A stretch of 64,000 bases of DNA from CBDDFQ01 sp965227035. GTDB taxonomy: Bacteria > Pseudomonadota > Gammaproteobacteria > Burkholderiales > Burkholderiaceae_C. Under the pieces are notes generated by a model. That model did no database searches. It saw nothing but the letters and a program-made list of their open reading frames with translations, and was not told the origin of the DNA. The position numbers were made by a program, and so were the translations under genes. Where the stretch lies: assembly GCA_965227035.1 (NCBI GenBank), contig OZ245724.1, positions 3,224,001 through 3,288,000 on the forward strand. The letters run 5' to 3'. Positions 42,913-52,056 of this stretch are shown here, one piece after another (the stretch's first letter is position 1; every line of letters starts with the position of its first letter).

Positions 42913-43917
42913 ATGGCAACCGGAAAAAAGCTACAGCCGATCATCATCAAGAAGATCAAGAAAGCGGGACATGCATCGCACGGCGGCGCATGGAAGATCG
43001 CTTACGCCGACTTCGTGACCGCGATGATGGCGTTCTTTTTGCTGATGTGGCTGCTCGGCTCCACGTCGAAGGGTGAGTTGCAGGGTATCGCGGCGTATTT
43101 CAATTCACCGCTGCAAGTGGCCATGGCCGGTGGATCCGGTGCAGGTAACAGCTCCAGCGTGGTTCCCGGCGGCGGTACCGATCTGACCAAAAGCTACGGC
43201 CAGGTGAAACGCGCGAACGGTCAACCGAGTCGCGACCGCGCCGTCACCGATGAAGCAGCCCGCGCGGAAATGGCTCGCCAGGACACCCGCCGCATTACAT
43301 CGTTGCGCGCGAAGATCGAACAAATGATCCAGAGCTCGCCGAAGCTGATGGAATATCAGTCGCAGATCAAGATCGACGTGACCGCCGACGGCCTGCAGAT
43401 CCAGATCGTCGACGAACAGAATCGCCCGATGTTCGATTCCGGCAGCGCCATCGTGAAGCCGTACATGCACGACATCCTGGTTGAAATCGGCAAGGCTTTG
43501 AACGGCATCGAAAACCGGGTCAGCCTCGCTGGGCACACCGACTCCACGCCTTACGGCAATGGCGATCGCGGCTACAGCAACTGGGAACTCTCGGCCGATC
43601 GCGCCAACGCATCGCGACGTGAACTGGTTGCGTCGGGCATGCCCGATATCAAGCTGGTTCGCGTGGTCGGACTCGCCGCCAGCGATCTGTTCGACAAGGA
43701 CCATCCCAATTCCGCCGTGAATCGCCGCATCAGCATCATCGTGCTGACACGGGAAGCGGAAGAGCGTTTGCTGGGCGGCATTCGCATCGATCAAACCGCT
43801 GCGGGTCTGATGGCGATTCAGGCTCAAAGCCGGGTCGAGGCAGATGCGAAGGCGGCAGGTACTGCCCCTCCGAACACCTTGCCTGTCGTGACCAACGCGC
43901 CCAAGGCTGCGCAATAA
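42913..43917 (+). CDS. motB: Flagellar stator protein MotB
   Basis: 334 residues. The single membrane helix carries the proton-binding Asp33 (AYADFVTAMMAFFLLMWLLG). The OmpA-like peptidoglycan-binding domain is at about 165-275 (ISLAGHTDSTPYGNGDRGYSNWELSADRA is its core, with variation). The Asp-containing helix type indicates a proton-driven motor. A Gly/Ser-rich plug-linker region follows the helix. No che genes follow; flhB starts 141 bases later. Confidence 0.95.
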   Translation: MATGKKLQPIIIKKIKKAGHASHGGAWKIAYADFVTAMMAFFLLMWLLGSTSKGELQGIAAYFNSPLQVAMAGGSGAGNSSSVVPGGGTDLTKSYGQVKRANGQPSRDRAVTDEAARAEMARQDTRRITSLRAKIEQMIQSSPKLMEYQSQIKIDVTADGLQIQIVDEQNRPMFDSGSAIVKPYMHDILVEIGKALNGIENRVSLAGHTDSTPYGNGDRGYSNWELSADRANASRRELVASGMPDIKLVRVVGLAASDLFDKDHPNSAVNRRISIIVLTREAEERLLGGIRIDQTAAGLMAIQAQSRVEADAKAAGTAPPNTLPVVTNAPKAAQ

Positions 43918-44058
43918 GTCACGGGCCCGGATTCCGGGTCTGCGATCGAAGAGATTTGCCTCGAGATCTTTCTCGATTAAGCCGGAATCTCCCCCTCTTA
44001 TCGGGCTTTAGAAAACCGACCCCAATCCGACAATTGCTGGAACCGACCATTCCAGCAC

Positions 44059-45300
44059 ATGCAATCGAGTAGCCAAGACAAAACACTGCCAGCCACCGCA
44101 AGGAGGCTCGACCAGGCACGCAAGGACGGGCAAGCAGCGCGCTCCAAGGACCTGTCGCACATTGCAGTTTTGGGCACGGGAGCGATTGCGCTGGTCATGC
44201 TTTCGCCCATGATGTTCGAGCATCTGAAAGATGCGTTCATTCAGCAGTTCGCTTTCAACTCCGGAACGATGATGGATCCGGCATCGATGGTGAAGCGCTT
44301 GCAGCAAATGGCCATCACAGGCGTCGGTATCGCATCGGTTTTCGCGGCCATCGTCATCACTGCAGCGGTCGGCAGCACCATCGCAGCAGGCGGCTGGATC
44401 GCCAGCTTGAAGCCGATCATGCCGGACTTCAACCGGATCAATCCGCTCTCGGGCGTGTCGAATCTTTTCTCCAAACAGCAGCTGGTGAACGTCGGCAAGG
44501 TCGTTCTTCTTTCCGCTTGCGTGATGTGGGTCGGCTGGACTTTCGTCAGCAGCAGCATGGATTCGATTGCGCAGCTGGTACTGCAGCCTTCGAACATGGC
44601 CATCTCGCAACTCTCGGGCTGGCTGGTCAAAGGGCTGACCTTGATGCTGCTGGTGATCCTGGCCGCTGCGCTGGTCGACGTGCCGCTGCAACTCTATTTC
44701 CATCACTCGAAGCTGCGCATGTCGCACACCGAAGTGAAGCAGGAACACAAGGAATCGGACGGCAACCAGCAGACCAAGGGACGCCAGCGCTCGATCGCGA
44801 AGGAAATATCGCAACGCGCGAGCATCACCGCAGTGCCCAAGGCCGATTTCATTCTCATGAACCCGACTCACTTCGCGGTGGCCTTGAAGTACGACGACAA
44901 GACCATGAATGCGCCGCACGTGATTGCGAAGGGCGCCGATTTGCTCGCGTTCCGCATTCGCGAAATCGCCAAGTCGCACGACATTCCGGTTCTGCAATCG
45001 CCCATGCTGGCTCGCGCCCTGTATGCGCACGCAGAACTCGATCGTCCGATTCCTTCGACGCTGTACACCGCAGTCGCTCAGGTGCTTGCTTATATCTATC
45101 GCCTCAAAGCAGCCATGCGCGGCGATGCACCGATGCCCGACGAAATGCCGGATCCGTACGTGCCGCCGGAACTCGATCCGCTCAACAAAGTAGTCGCAAC
45201 CGATGAAGCCGATGAAGTCAATGGCGTCGATGACCTGCCTATCGCTGCAGCTTCGACCATTCCCGCACTGAGCTCCCCCACAAGCTCCACGTCCAGATAA
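44059..45300 (+). CDS. flhB: Flagellar export switch protein FlhB
   Basis: 413 residues, longer than the usual 350-385. Four membrane helices are followed by the cytoplasmic domain with the autocleavage motif NPTH (Asn268-Pro269) in FILMNPTHFAVALKY. Cleavage there, with FliK, changes export from hook to filament proteins. The extra length is an acidic, disordered-looking tail from about residue 365. The ribosome binding site is weak. Confidence 0.96.
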   Translation: MQSSSQDKTLPATARRLDQARKDGQAARSKDLSHIAVLGTGAIALVMLSPMMFEHLKDAFIQQFAFNSGTMMDPASMVKRLQQMAITGVGIASVFAAIVITAAVGSTIAAGGWIASLKPIMPDFNRINPLSGVSNLFSKQQLVNVGKVVLLSACVMWVGWTFVSSSMDSIAQLVLQPSNMAISQLSGWLVKGLTLMLLVILAAALVDVPLQLYFHHSKLRMSHTEVKQEHKESDGNQQTKGRQRSIAKEISQRASITAVPKADFILMNPTHFAVALKYDDKTMNAPHVIAKGADLLAFRIREIAKSHDIPVLQSPMLARALYAHAELDRPIPSTLYTAVAQVLAYIYRLKAAMRGDAPMPDEMPDPYVPPELDPLNKVVATDEADEVNGVDDLPIAAASTIPALSSPTSSTSR

Positions 45301-45309
45301 GGCAACGCC

Positions 45310-47397
45310 GTGAACCCGATATTCGCCCCGATTCAAAGCTGGTTCGGCAACAACTCGACCGTCGTCCAGCGCGCGGCCGCACCTTTGCTGGTGATGGCCA
45401 TTCTTGCGCTGATGGTCCTGCCGATGCCTCCATGGTTGCTGGACACTTTCTTCACGATCAACATCGCAGTTGCGTTGATGGTGATGATGGTCGCGGCTTA
45501 CATGATTCGTCCGCTGGACTTCGCGGCCTTCCCCACGGTGTTACTGCTCACGACCCTGATGCGCCTGTCTCTGAACGTCGCATCCACCCGCGTGGTTCTG
45601 CTCGAAGGCCACACCGGCCCAGGCGCTGCAGGCGCGGTGATCGAGGCTTTCGGCCACTTCCTGATCGGCGGAAATTTCGCGGTCGGGATTATCGTTTTCT
45701 CGATCCTCGTGGTCATCAACTTCGTGGTGGTCACCAAGGGCTCGGAACGTATTGCCGAAGTGTCCGCACGATTCACCCTTGACGCGATGCCCGGCAAGCA
45801 AATGGCGGTCGACGCCGATTTGAACGCCGGCCTGATCGACGAGAAAGAAGCGAAGCGTCGTCGTGCTGAAGTTGCGGAAGAAGCGAACTTCTTCGGCTCG
45901 ATGGACGGTGCGTCCAAGTTCGTTCGCGGCGATGCGATCGCAGGTATTTTGATTCTGGTCATCAGCGTGGTCGGTGGATTCATCATCGGCATGGCCCAGC
46001 ACGATCTCAGCGCTGGCGAAGCAGCGAATAGCTACATCCTGCTCGCTGTGGGCGACGCACTCGTTGCACAAATTCCAGGCTTGCTGATCTCGGTGGCAGC
46101 CGCAATGGTTATCTCGCGCGTCGGCAAAGAATCCGATGTGGGCAAGCAGATCGTCGGACAGTTGTTCGCCTCGCCGCGTGTACTCGGAATCACCGCTGGC
46201 ATTCTGGCGTTGCTGGGCGTCACGCCCAACATGCCGCACACCGTGTTCCTGGTCATGGCTGCGGTCCTGGCTTACGGCGCATGGGTCATGAACAAACGCA
46301 TCACGGCGCTCGCTCAAAAATCAGCGGAACCCGCACCGGCGCCCGTAAGCGATGGCGAAGCAACCTGGGACGACCTGCAGCCTATCGATTTGCTGGGTCT
46401 CGAACTCGGTTATCGCCTCATTACGCTGGTGGACAAGAATCGCCAGGGCGATCTGCTCACCCGCATCAAGGGAGTGCGCCGCAAGTTCGCGCAGGAAATC
46501 GGATTCCTTCCGCCCGCAGTGCATGTGCGCGACAACCTCGAACTCAAACCCAGCGGCTATCGCATCACGCTTCGCGGCGTAGTGGTCGGCGAGGGCGAAG
46601 CGTTCCCCGGAATGTTCCTCGCGATCAATCCCGGTGGTGTCACGACACCCCTGATCGGCACGCCCACGACCGACCCGGCGTTCGGTTTGCCGGCCCACTG
46701 GATCGACGATCGGCAAAAGGAAGCCGCACAAATGGCAGGTTTTACCGTGGTTGATTCGGAAACTGTCATGGGCACTCATTTGTCACACTTGATGCAAGTG
46801 CACGCCGCCAAGTTATTGAGCCGCACAGAGACCCAGCAACTCGTTGACCACGTCAACAAGCTGGCCCCGAAGCTGATCGAAGAGGTTGTTCCGAAAATGG
46901 TTTCCATCACCACGTTCCAGAAGGTTCTCCAGCTCTTGCTGGAAGAGTCTGTGCACGTGCGCGATATCAGAACCATCATCGAATCCCTCGCAGAACATGC
47001 CGGCTCGGTGAACGATCCGATCGAGCTTGCACGCCGGGTTCGCGTGTCGCTCTCTCCGGCCATCGTTCAACAGATCTACGGCCCGGTTCGCGAACTCAAC
47101 GTGATCGCGATCGAGCCCGGCCTCGAACGTCTGCTGATGCAGGCGCTCGGCGGTGTCGGTGGCCCGGCCCTCGATCCAGGTGTCGCAGACATGCTCGGCA
47201 AGACCGCCGCAGATGTCGCGATGAAGCAGGAAGAACTCGGCGTTCCGGCATGCCTTCTGGTGCCGGACGCAATCCGCAACGCAGTGTCCCGTTTGCTGCG
47301 CCGCGTCGCTCCCCGTTTGCAAGTTCTCGCGCATAGCGAAATCCCCGAAACACACACGATCCGCATCGGACCGATTCTCAGAGGTGCAGCAGCATGA
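45310..47397 (+). CDS. flhA: Flagellar export protein FlhA
   Basis: 695 residues, standard. About eight membrane helices with the FHIPEP signature region (RLSLNVASTRVVLLEGHTGPGAAGAVIEAFG), the acidic helix loop DADLNAGLIDEKEAKRRR, and a large C-terminal docking domain from about 360. FlhA forms a nonamer ring that receives chaperone-substrate complexes. It starts 10 bases after flhB and overlaps flhF by four bases. Confidence 0.97.
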   Translation: MNPIFAPIQSWFGNNSTVVQRAAAPLLVMAILALMVLPMPPWLLDTFFTINIAVALMVMMVAAYMIRPLDFAAFPTVLLLTTLMRLSLNVASTRVVLLEGHTGPGAAGAVIEAFGHFLIGGNFAVGIIVFSILVVINFVVVTKGSERIAEVSARFTLDAMPGKQMAVDADLNAGLIDEKEAKRRRAEVAEEANFFGSMDGASKFVRGDAIAGILILVISVVGGFIIGMAQHDLSAGEAANSYILLAVGDALVAQIPGLLISVAAAMVISRVGKESDVGKQIVGQLFASPRVLGITAGILALLGVTPNMPHTVFLVMAAVLAYGAWVMNKRITALAQKSAEPAPAPVSDGEATWDDLQPIDLLGLELGYRLITLVDKNRQGDLLTRIKGVRRKFAQEIGFLPPAVHVRDNLELKPSGYRITLRGVVVGEGEAFPGMFLAINPGGVTTPLIGTPTTDPAFGLPAHWIDDRQKEAAQMAGFTVVDSETVMGTHLSHLMQVHAAKLLSRTETQQLVDHVNKLAPKLIEEVVPKMVSITTFQKVLQLLLEESVHVRDIRTIIESLAEHAGSVNDPIELARRVRVSLSPAIVQQIYGPVRELNVIAIEPGLERLLMQALGGVGGPALDPGVADMLGKTAADVAMKQEELGVPACLLVPDAIRNAVSRLLRRVAPRLQVLAHSEIPETHTIRIGPILRGAAA

Positions 47398-48944
47398 ACA
47401 TCCAACGATTCCACGCCCCGACGTCACGCGAAGCGCTGGCCAAAGCGCGCCAGGCATTCGGCGAAGGCACCGTCATCCTGATGAACCGTCCGACCACGGA
47501 TGGCGTCGAGGTTCTTGCAACGGCAGAAGACGCGCTCGCATCGCTGGATGCATCCGCTGCTCCTGTTCGCCAGGAAGCACCGCAGGCCGCAGCGGCTCCG
47601 GCCAAAGCCGCCGCTCCGGCGCGTCCGAGCTCGAGCACCAACATTGCAGAAGACACCGAGCGTCTTGCGATGAGCACGCTGTCGTTCCAGGACTATGTTC
47701 GCGAACGCATGCTGCGCCGCAAGCACGCCGATCGCAGCGAGAAAGCTGCTGCAGTCGCCGCCGCACTCAACGCACCGGATCGCTTCGAACACATGATCGA
47801 GCCGACGATGTCTGCGGCCAGTGCAGCCCCCACCGCCGCTCCTATCGCATCGGTTGCAGTGCCCTTCAAATTCCCCGCAGCAGAAGTCGAGCCCACTCTT
47901 GCCGAGGTCGCAGCGCAAATATCCGCACCGGTTGCACAGCCCACGCCAATGGCCCATCCGGTGCATGTCCCCTCGCAGTCGAACGACAACGTGATGAGCG
48001 AAATCCACGCGATGCGCGAGCTGATCGACGAGCGCTTCAACGCGCTGTCGTGGCTCAGCCAGGCAAAGCAGGATCCGATTCAGTCGAGCCTCATGCTCAA
48101 GCTGATTCGCGCTGGCTACTCGCCCACGCTGTCGCGCGCGCTGCTCGAAAAAATGCCTGCCGATGTGAACGCAGTCGACTCGATTCGCTGGGTCATGAAC
48201 GCGCTCGCACGCAACCTCAAGACAGACACCGCCAACGAAGCCATGAAACCGATTCATGAAGAAGGCGGCGTGTATGCACTGGTCGGTGCGACCGGTGTCG
48301 GCAAGACCACCACTGCTGCGAAGCTCGCAGGTTTGTGCGCACGCAAGTACGGCGCAGCAAGCGTCGGCCTGATCACGCTCGACACCTACCGCGTTGCAGC
48401 TCACGACCAGCTTCGCGCCTACGGCCGCATGCTCGGCGTGGTTGCGCATCTGGCGCACGACCGCGCTGCATTGCAGGATCTGCTTGGCCTGCTTGCCAAC
48501 AAGAAGATGGTTCTCATCGACACCACCGGCGTAGCACCTCGCGATCCGCGCAAGCGCGGCATGCTCGACGTGCTCGATATCCCGAAGGTCAACCGCCTGA
48601 TGGTGTTGAACGCGGGCGGTCAGGGCGACACGCTCGACGATGTGCTCACCTCGTTCAAGACCACCGGCGAAGGCGCTCCGCAAGCCGTGCTGTCGAAGAT
48701 CGACGAAGCCGTGAAACTCGGCCCGGCACTCGACACCCTCATTCGTCATCAAATTCTTCTGCGCGGCGTGACCAACGGCCAGCGTGTTCCGGAAGACTGG
48801 GATGCAGCAGACGCAACCAAGCTGGTCGCGCAATCGATGCGTTCGCCGGTCCGCTCGGCTTTCGATCCGAAGCCGCTCGATCTGAATTTCTATTTTTCTC
48901 CAGCTGGAGAGCAGCGTGCCGTGAAGGAGAGCATCGATGCTTGA
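47394..48944 (+). CDS. flhF: Flagellar SRP-like GTPase FlhF
   Basis: 516 residues. A basic N-terminus (MNIQRFHAPTSREALAKARQAFGEGTVIL) and a long Ala/Pro-rich spacer (about 50-200) precede the NG domain: Walker A GATGVGKTT at 298-306, DTYRVAAHDQLRAYG, IDTTGVAPRDPR (in place of DTAG), and a late TKxD-equivalent region SKIDEAVKLG. FlhF dimers place the flagellum and recruit FliF. Its usual activator FlhG is replaced here by an altered protein encoded next door. Confidence 0.94.
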   Translation: MNIQRFHAPTSREALAKARQAFGEGTVILMNRPTTDGVEVLATAEDALASLDASAAPVRQEAPQAAAAPAKAAAPARPSSSTNIAEDTERLAMSTLSFQDYVRERMLRRKHADRSEKAAAVAAALNAPDRFEHMIEPTMSAASAAPTAAPIASVAVPFKFPAAEVEPTLAEVAAQISAPVAQPTPMAHPVHVPSQSNDNVMSEIHAMRELIDERFNALSWLSQAKQDPIQSSLMLKLIRAGYSPTLSRALLEKMPADVNAVDSIRWVMNALARNLKTDTANEAMKPIHEEGGVYALVGATGVGKTTTAAKLAGLCARKYGAASVGLITLDTYRVAAHDQLRAYGRMLGVVAHLAHDRAALQDLLGLLANKKMVLIDTTGVAPRDPRKRGMLDVLDIPKVNRLMVLNAGGQGDTLDDVLTSFKTTGEGAPQAVLSKIDEAVKLGPALDTLIRHQILLRGVTNGQRVPEDWDAADATKLVAQSMRSPVRSAFDPKPLDLNFYFSPAGEQRAVKESIDA

Positions 48945-49749
48945 GTCTTCGCTCGATCAGGGGATCGGCCTCCGTTATCTCGGTGACGACGCGTCGCCGC
49001 GACTGGTGACGATGGTTTATCAAGGCAACCGTGCCGCCGAATTGCCCTTGCTATGGCAACTGTGCGAAGCGATGGAAGGCTCCGGCTATCCGGTAGCGGT
49101 GCTCGACGCAACGGCCATGGAAAGCGCAGCGACGCCCGGCCTGCAAGGAATGATCGACACGGTGCGTTGGCAGGAATCGCCGACTTCGCAAGTCGCCAGC
49201 GCCTCGTTCACCGTGCTGCCTGCAGCCCAGGGTCTGAGCGGTCTGATGCGAACTGCCGGTCGTCAGGAAGCACTGCACCGCATTGGCGATCTGTTCGCGA
49301 ATCACGGCGTGGTCGTGATTTACGCCAGTAGCGAAATGCTGACCCGCCTCATGGGCAACAGCGCGGCAAGACCATTGCTGACGGTTGCACAGGGCAAAGA
49401 CGAAATGGTCACCGCCTACGGGAATCTCAAGCAGCTGGTCGTTCAGGCCAGGCTGCTTCCGACAGTCGTAACCTTGACGGATGGAAGCGGAAGGGATCAC
49501 ATGCCCTTCGGCCAGATTCGCCAACGCCTGGCGCACTGCGCGCGTACTTATCTGGGTTTTCAATTGGACATTCTCAACGGCCCCGCCGCTGCCGAAGAGG
49601 GCAGCAACGATGTACATCCGGACGCTCGCGCCCTGGCGCTGCGTCTGCTGGAGAACGCAGTCGCTCTGCGGCTTTCGGGCAAATCGCCCGAAAAGCTGGC
49701 GCCCGCCCTCCTGTCGGGTGAAAATGACAAACATGCTCGGAGACACTGA
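48937..49749 (+). CDS. FlhG-position MinD-like protein lacking the Walker A motif
   Basis: 270 residues, starting inside the last codons of flhF and ending with a one-base overlap on fliA. The pattern follows MinD/FlhG: a first strand RLVTMVYQG where the P-loop should be, then an alpha helix, GYPVAVLDAT (the switch strand normally ending in Asp), GVVVIYASSEML, LLTVAQGKDEMVTAYGNLKQLV, and a C-terminal TYLGFQLDIL segment. The P-loop reads YQGNRAAELP and lacks the GKGGVGKT residues, and the LDAT strand lacks the usual acidic end. It is probably unable to bind ATP in the normal way. Function is inferred from location: partner or regulator of FlhF or FliA. Confidence 0.65.
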   Translation: MLESSLDQGIGLRYLGDDASPRLVTMVYQGNRAAELPLLWQLCEAMEGSGYPVAVLDATAMESAATPGLQGMIDTVRWQESPTSQVASASFTVLPAAQGLSGLMRTAGRQEALHRIGDLFANHGVVVIYASSEMLTRLMGNSAARPLLTVAQGKDEMVTAYGNLKQLVVQARLLPTVVTLTDGSGRDHMPFGQIRQRLAHCARTYLGFQLDILNGPAAAEEGSNDVHPDARALALRLLENAVALRLSGKSPEKLAPALLSGENDKHARRH

Positions 49750-50462
49750 TGTACACCGCTAAAGGGCATCTTGAACGCGACGCGATGATTCGCCAGTACG
49801 TGCCTCTGGTGCACAAGCTGGCCCATCACATGATCGCCAAGCTGCCACCCAACGTCGAGATCGACGACCTGATCCAGGTCGGAATGATCGGCCTGGCAGA
49901 AGCGTTGTCTCGTTACGAGGCGAGCCAGGGCGTTCAGTTCGAAACTTTTGCGACGCAGCGAATTCGCGGCGCCATGATCGATGAACTTCGTGAAGGCGAC
50001 TGGATGTCGCGCGGCTCGCGCAAGAGCCAGAAGGACATCGAGCACGCAGTTCAGCGTCTGGAGCAAAAGCTGGGACGCGCACCGATCGAATCCGAAATCG
50101 CAGTGGAGCTATCGATGGATCTGGCCGAATATCAATCGCTGCTCGCGAAAGTTCGAGGCACGCAGCTGGTGTATCTGGAAGACATGGCCGGCAGCCAGGA
50201 CGACGATGGATTCCTCGATCGCCATGTGGCCGATGCAGAGGCCGATCCGCTCAATCTGCTGAAAGACCAGCGTCTTCGCAGCGCACTGGTCAACGCGATC
50301 ACGCAGTTGCCGGAACGCGAGCAGTACATCATGTCGATGTACTACGAGAAAGACATGAACCTGAAGGAAATCGCGCTGGTTCTCGGGATTACCGAGTCAC
50401 GCGTTTGCCAGTTGCATAGTCAATCGATCGCGCGGCTACGGGCGAAGATGCGCAGTCATTGA
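49749..50462 (+). CDS. fliA: Flagellar sigma factor FliA (sigma-28)
   Basis: 237 residues. Region 2 (VPLVHKLAHHMIAKLPPNVEIDDLIQVGMIGLAEALSRYEASQGVQFETFATQRIRGAMIDELR), region 3 and region 4 (LPEREQYIMSMYYEKDMNLKEIALVLGITESRVCQLHSQ) are complete. FliA directs class III promoters and is held by FlgM until the hook is done. It is the last gene of flhBAF-flhG-fliA and is followed by a strong terminator. Confidence 0.97.
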   Translation: MYTAKGHLERDAMIRQYVPLVHKLAHHMIAKLPPNVEIDDLIQVGMIGLAEALSRYEASQGVQFETFATQRIRGAMIDELREGDWMSRGSRKSQKDIEHAVQRLEQKLGRAPIESEIAVELSMDLAEYQSLLAKVRGTQLVYLEDMAGSQDDDGFLDRHVADAEADPLNLLKDQRLRSALVNAITQLPEREQYIMSMYYEKDMNLKEIALVLGITESRVCQLHSQSIARLRAKMRSH

Positions 50463-50494
50463 CGGGGCGGAAATACGCACCCCGTGATGCACAA

Positions 50495-50530
50495 GAAAAA
50501 AGGCAGTCTGCGCGCAGACTGCCTTTTTTT
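50495..50530. terminator. Strong terminator between fliA and the rcnB-like gene
   Basis: GGCAGTCTGCG pairs with CGCAGACTGCC (50502-50523), flanked by a run of A on the left and seven T on the right, so it works in both directions for the convergent genes. Confidence 0.9.
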
Positions 50531-50576
50531 ATTGCGCAAGCGCTAACCAGCTAACTGGCCAAGTCGCTGACCCGGA

Positions 50577-51047
50577 TCAATTGCCCAAAAGAATCTGCGC
50601 AATGATCCCGGTCGCGACGGCTACTAACACGTAATCGCCGCCGGTTTGCACCCAGTGGTATCCACGGGGAGGCGCGCTCAAACGATGGCCGCGCCAGTCG
50701 TCGACCACATATTGGCGTCCGCGATAGTAGGTGGGCAGGTGTTCTCCACGACGGAAGTTGTGATCTGGACCTGCGCCGCGTCCGTCACCGGCCATCGGGC
50801 GGCGATTGTCGTAGCGGGTATCGCGCTCGGGTCCAGGGCGATCGTTGCGACGGTCGTCGCCGCGATAGTCACCGCGATAGTCGCGTCGATCGTCCATGCG
50901 TTGCTGGCCGGGAGGGCCGTTGCCATCAGGACCGCGACCTCGGCCGGGGCCGTTCTGTGCGAAGGCGCTTCCGACCGAGCCCAGCGAGATCACCGCAGCA
51001 ATCATGGACACCGCGATTTTGGATTTCTTTCCCTGGATGCTTTTCAT
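50577..51047 (-). CDS. RcnB family periplasmic protein
   Basis: 156 residues. A signal peptide ends at SAFAQ (about residue 31). The mature part is Arg/Asp/Gly/Asn-rich with repeated RGD(Y/D)R units, then the RcnB-type C-terminal region YYRGRQYVVDDWRGHRLSAPPRGYHWVQTGGDYVLVAVATGIIAQILLGN. E. coli RcnB is a periplasmic protein needed for Ni/Co homeostasis; many homologues have no known role. It is the only non-flagellar gene within the flagellar block and has no metal transporter next to it. Confidence 0.8.
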   Translation of the reverse strand: MKSIQGKKSKIAVSMIAAVISLGSVGSAFAQNGPGRGRGPDGNGPPGQQRMDDRRDYRGDYRGDDRRNDRPGPERDTRYDNRRPMAGDGRGAGPDHNFRRGEHLPTYYRGRQYVVDDWRGHRLSAPPRGYHWVQTGGDYVLVAVATGIIAQILLGN

Positions 51048-51208
51048 GTTTTTAACTCCTGTGAAAAGCCCATTGTTTGCCGTTGATTGTTAACGGCGTG
51101 TAGTCAAACACGCGCTTTACTCGACTTTACGGCCGCGAAATAAGCGTAAGCATGCGCGCTCGAGTCGAGTGTCGACGTCGAGACCGACCAGGAACAATCG
51201 GGGGAATC

Positions 51209-51248
51209 GAAAGAGGGAAAGAGGGAAAGAGGGAATTAGGGAACGAGG
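51209..51248. repeat. Octamer tandem repeat (GAAAGAGG)
   Basis: Three exact GAAAGAGG units (51209-51232) are followed by GAATTAGG and GAACGAGG, then a GA-run to about 51260. The array lies between the flgN terminator and the rcnB-like gene, about 160 bases upstream of the latter. A purine-rich tract of this type can slip during replication. Confidence 0.6.
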
Positions 51249-51261
51249 GAGAGAGAGAAAA

Positions 51262-51286
51262 AGAAGCGACGCTGAAAAATCAGCGT
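51262..51286 (-). terminator. Terminator overlapping the flgN stop codon
   Basis: On the minus strand ACGCTGA-TTTT-TCAGCGT (51286-51269) is followed by a T-rich tract. The stop codon TGA of flgN is part of the left arm. Confidence 0.55.
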
Positions 51287-51666
51287 GCGTGCGCGGTGTA
51301 GATACGCGCTGCACCGGCTTGTCCCGCACCGCCGACCGGAGTGGGAGCCGAATAGGTATCTGCGTTCACGCTAGCCGGCAGGACTGCGGCCAACGCGCGA
51401 TCGACAGTCACCTGGCGGCGAAGAATGTTCTCGCGCTGCATGGCCAGATGGCTGGATACGTTTTCGACGCGCGCCAGAAATGCGGCGTCGGATTTGAAAT
51501 TTTGTGCGACCGGGGTCAGCGTTTGTGCGAACTCGCCAGCCATGCGGCGAAATTCAGCGGATTGCGCTTCGAGCGCCAGGGCATCGCCCGCGATCAATGC
51601 AGCCGACATCGCATCGAGCTTGGACTCGACGGCCGACAGAGCTGATTCGATTGCTACGCGGTTCAT
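51280..51666 (-). CDS. flgN: Flagellar chaperone FlgN
   Basis: 128 residues, mainly helical (about 1-95), ending in a short Gly/Ala/Pro tail. FlgN is the export chaperone for FlgK and FlgL. The call rests on size, helical content and its position 31 bases after flgM. Confidence 0.8.
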   Translation of the reverse strand: MNRVAIESALSAVESKLDAMSAALIAGDALALEAQSAEFRRMAGEFAQTLTPVAQNFKSDAAFLARVENVSSHLAMQRENILRRQVTVDRALAAVLPASVNADTYSAPTPVGGAGQAGAARIYTAHAR

Positions 51667-51696
51667 TCGTACTTCAAACAGTGTGCCGATATTCGA

Positions 51697-52011
51697 TCAG
51701 GCTCGGACGCGACTCAGGAGTTCCTGTGCATTCGACAGGAGCTTGTCTGCAATCGCCTCCGGGTTCACCTTGAACGTACCGCTCGCAATGGCGTCGCGCA
51801 TCTGGTTGACCTTTTGCATATCCACGCCAGACGTGATGCTCTGGCTAGATACTTCCAGTGTGCGAGCCGAATTCGATACGGTTACGGGCACACCGGCGGA
51901 CGTAGTCAGCTCTGCCTTCTGGGCAGCGGCTTCGACGCCTTTTGTCGCGGTTTGCGGCGCTACAGCTGTAGCGGCCGATGCAACGATGTCTTGTAACGGG
52001 TTTATCTTCAT
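51697..52011 (-). CDS. flgM: Anti-sigma-28 factor FlgM
   Basis: 104 residues. The start MKINPLQDIVASAA and the C-terminal FliA-binding region VNQMRDAIASGTFKVNPEAIADKLLSNAQELL are typical. The N-terminal half is low in structure, as known for FlgM. It is exported after hook completion, releasing FliA. A near-perfect sigma-28 promoter precedes it. Confidence 0.93.
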   Translation of the reverse strand: MKINPLQDIVASAATAVAPQTATKGVEAAAQKAELTTSAGVPVTVSNSARTLEVSSQSITSGVDMQKVNQMRDAIASGTFKVNPEAIADKLLSNAQELLSRVRA

Positions 52012-52056
52012 CGCCTTCTCCAGAGCCCCTCAGAATAAGAAGCGTCTTTGCAAGGT

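Noticed and set aside
43918..44058. Possible terminator between motB and flhB (CCCGG-ATT-CCGGG)
   Set aside because: The stem is short and no T-run follows; too weak to list as a feature.
47424..48833. Cys/Arg-rich 469-codon frame opposite flhF
   Set aside because: Composition is that of a shadow frame; flhF has intact GTPase motifs.
51209..51248. Short repeat array as CRISPR
   Set aside because: Units are 8 bases with no spacers and no cas genes nearby.
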